Below are positions 54,674-54,818 of a DNA stretch of 54,818 nt, piece by piece. The stretch is from Caulobacteraceae bacterium (GTDB taxonomy: Bacteria; Pseudomonadota; Alphaproteobacteria; Caulobacterales; Caulobacteraceae), in NCBI GenBank assembly GCA_019748055.1, contig JAIEQC010000063.1:1-54818 (forward strand), read 5' to 3'. How positions within the stretch are numbered: position 1 is the stretch's first letter; the number at the start of each line of letters is the position of its first letter. Under the pieces are notes generated by a model that made no database searches, was not told the origin of the DNA, and was given only the letters and a program-made list of their open reading frames with translations. The position numbers and the translations under genes were made by a program.

Positions 54674-54818
54674 ATGACCCATCGCATCGCCCCCCGGCTG
54701 ATCCTCGCCGCGCTTGTCGGCGCCACGGCTGCGCTCCCGCCGACCCTGGCCTGGGCGCAGGCGGTGCCGAGCGCCGTCGAGGCGCCGGCCGCCCCCGTGG
54801 CGGCGCCGGCCGAGCCCG
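54674..54818 (+). CDS. Secreted or membrane protein, 5' end only
   Basis: The window holds 48 codons from ATG 54674: signal peptide THRIAPRLILAALVGATAALPPTLAWAQ then an Ala/Pro/Val-rich segment (VPSAVEAPAAPVAAPAEP). Signal plus Ala/Pro linker is seen in the ExbB proteins of Hyphomicrobiales and fits a YbgC neighbour, but lipoproteins and other exported proteins share it. Too little sequence to name. Confidence 0.6.
   Translation, partial: MTHRIAPRLILAALVGATAALPPTLAWAQAVPSAVEAPAAPVAAPAEP

Overview
The window is high-GC alphaproteobacterial DNA with densely packed genes on both strands. I infer two compositional blocks. From about 1 to 37 kb, leucine is coded almost only by CTG and the gene set (S46 peptidase, standalone zf-CHCC protein, EAL protein beside the cox operon) looks like Caulobacterales, in the direction of Brevundimonas. 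From about 37 to 54.8 kb, CTC and CTG are mixed and the genes (IalB-like protein, TldD, BacA/YddA-like ABC transporter, DUF937, ChbG/HpnK deacetylase) look more like Hyphomicrobiales (Rhizobiales). The change falls in or near coxB. It could be a real patchwork, a recombination boundary or an assembly chimera; the sequence alone does not decide.

Left end (1-4.6 kb): the 5' part of a phage or gene-transfer-agent large terminase runs off the window leftwards. It carries an N-terminal helix-turn-helix segment, and a GC-rich palindromic repeat is translated in frame between that segment and the ATPase. Next to it is an island of visibly lower GC with three coupled genes that I recognise as an ABC-three-component (ABC-3C) presumed anti-phage system: a PD-(D/E)XK-like/CTD protein, a small middle component and a Rad50-like DUF2326 ATPase. 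The first gene has an in-frame TAG, followed by 51 codons that still encode the expected conserved C-terminus and end in an ATGA overlap with gene 2.

Housekeeping block (4.6-27.6 kb): polA, a zf-CHCC/glyoxalase/lipoprotein set, an orphan ABC ATPase, bioB, an aspartyl protease, ahcY behind a 16-bp perfect palindrome, an SPFH-tail-like membrane protein, an EamA-like (DMT) protein, uvrC, a YdeI-like protein, a frameshifted beta-carbonic anhydrase, pgsA, S46 and M16 peptidases, a fatty-acid desaturase, a DUF4126 protein, a lone Lrp-type RAM domain, an alpha/beta hydrolase and a KDPG aldolase.

Cytochrome oxidase block (27.7-37.7 kb, all minus strand): coxB, coxA, ctaB, a small membrane protein, ctaG, coxC, DUF983 and SURF1, then an M16 peptidase, a GNAT acetyltransferase and an EAL/degenerate-GGDEF protein. 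Together they encode an aa3-type oxidase and its heme and copper assembly factors. Two strong hairpins sit inside the operon.

Right part (38.2-54.8 kb): IalB-like protein, TldD, a coupled KefB-type antiporter and MATE exporter, a DUF937 protein, an Spy-like periplasmic protein, a sigma-54 activator whose receiver lacks the phospho-acceptor aspartate, a META-domain protein, a BacA/YddA-type transporter, an outer-membrane barrel behind a Fur-like box, a deacetylase/polyprenyl-phosphate glycosyltransferase/GtrA cluster that resembles envelope-lipid aminosugar modification modules, a small unknown protein, a YbgC-type thioesterase and the start of a secreted or membrane protein. I see no tRNA, rRNA, CRISPR array or transposase.
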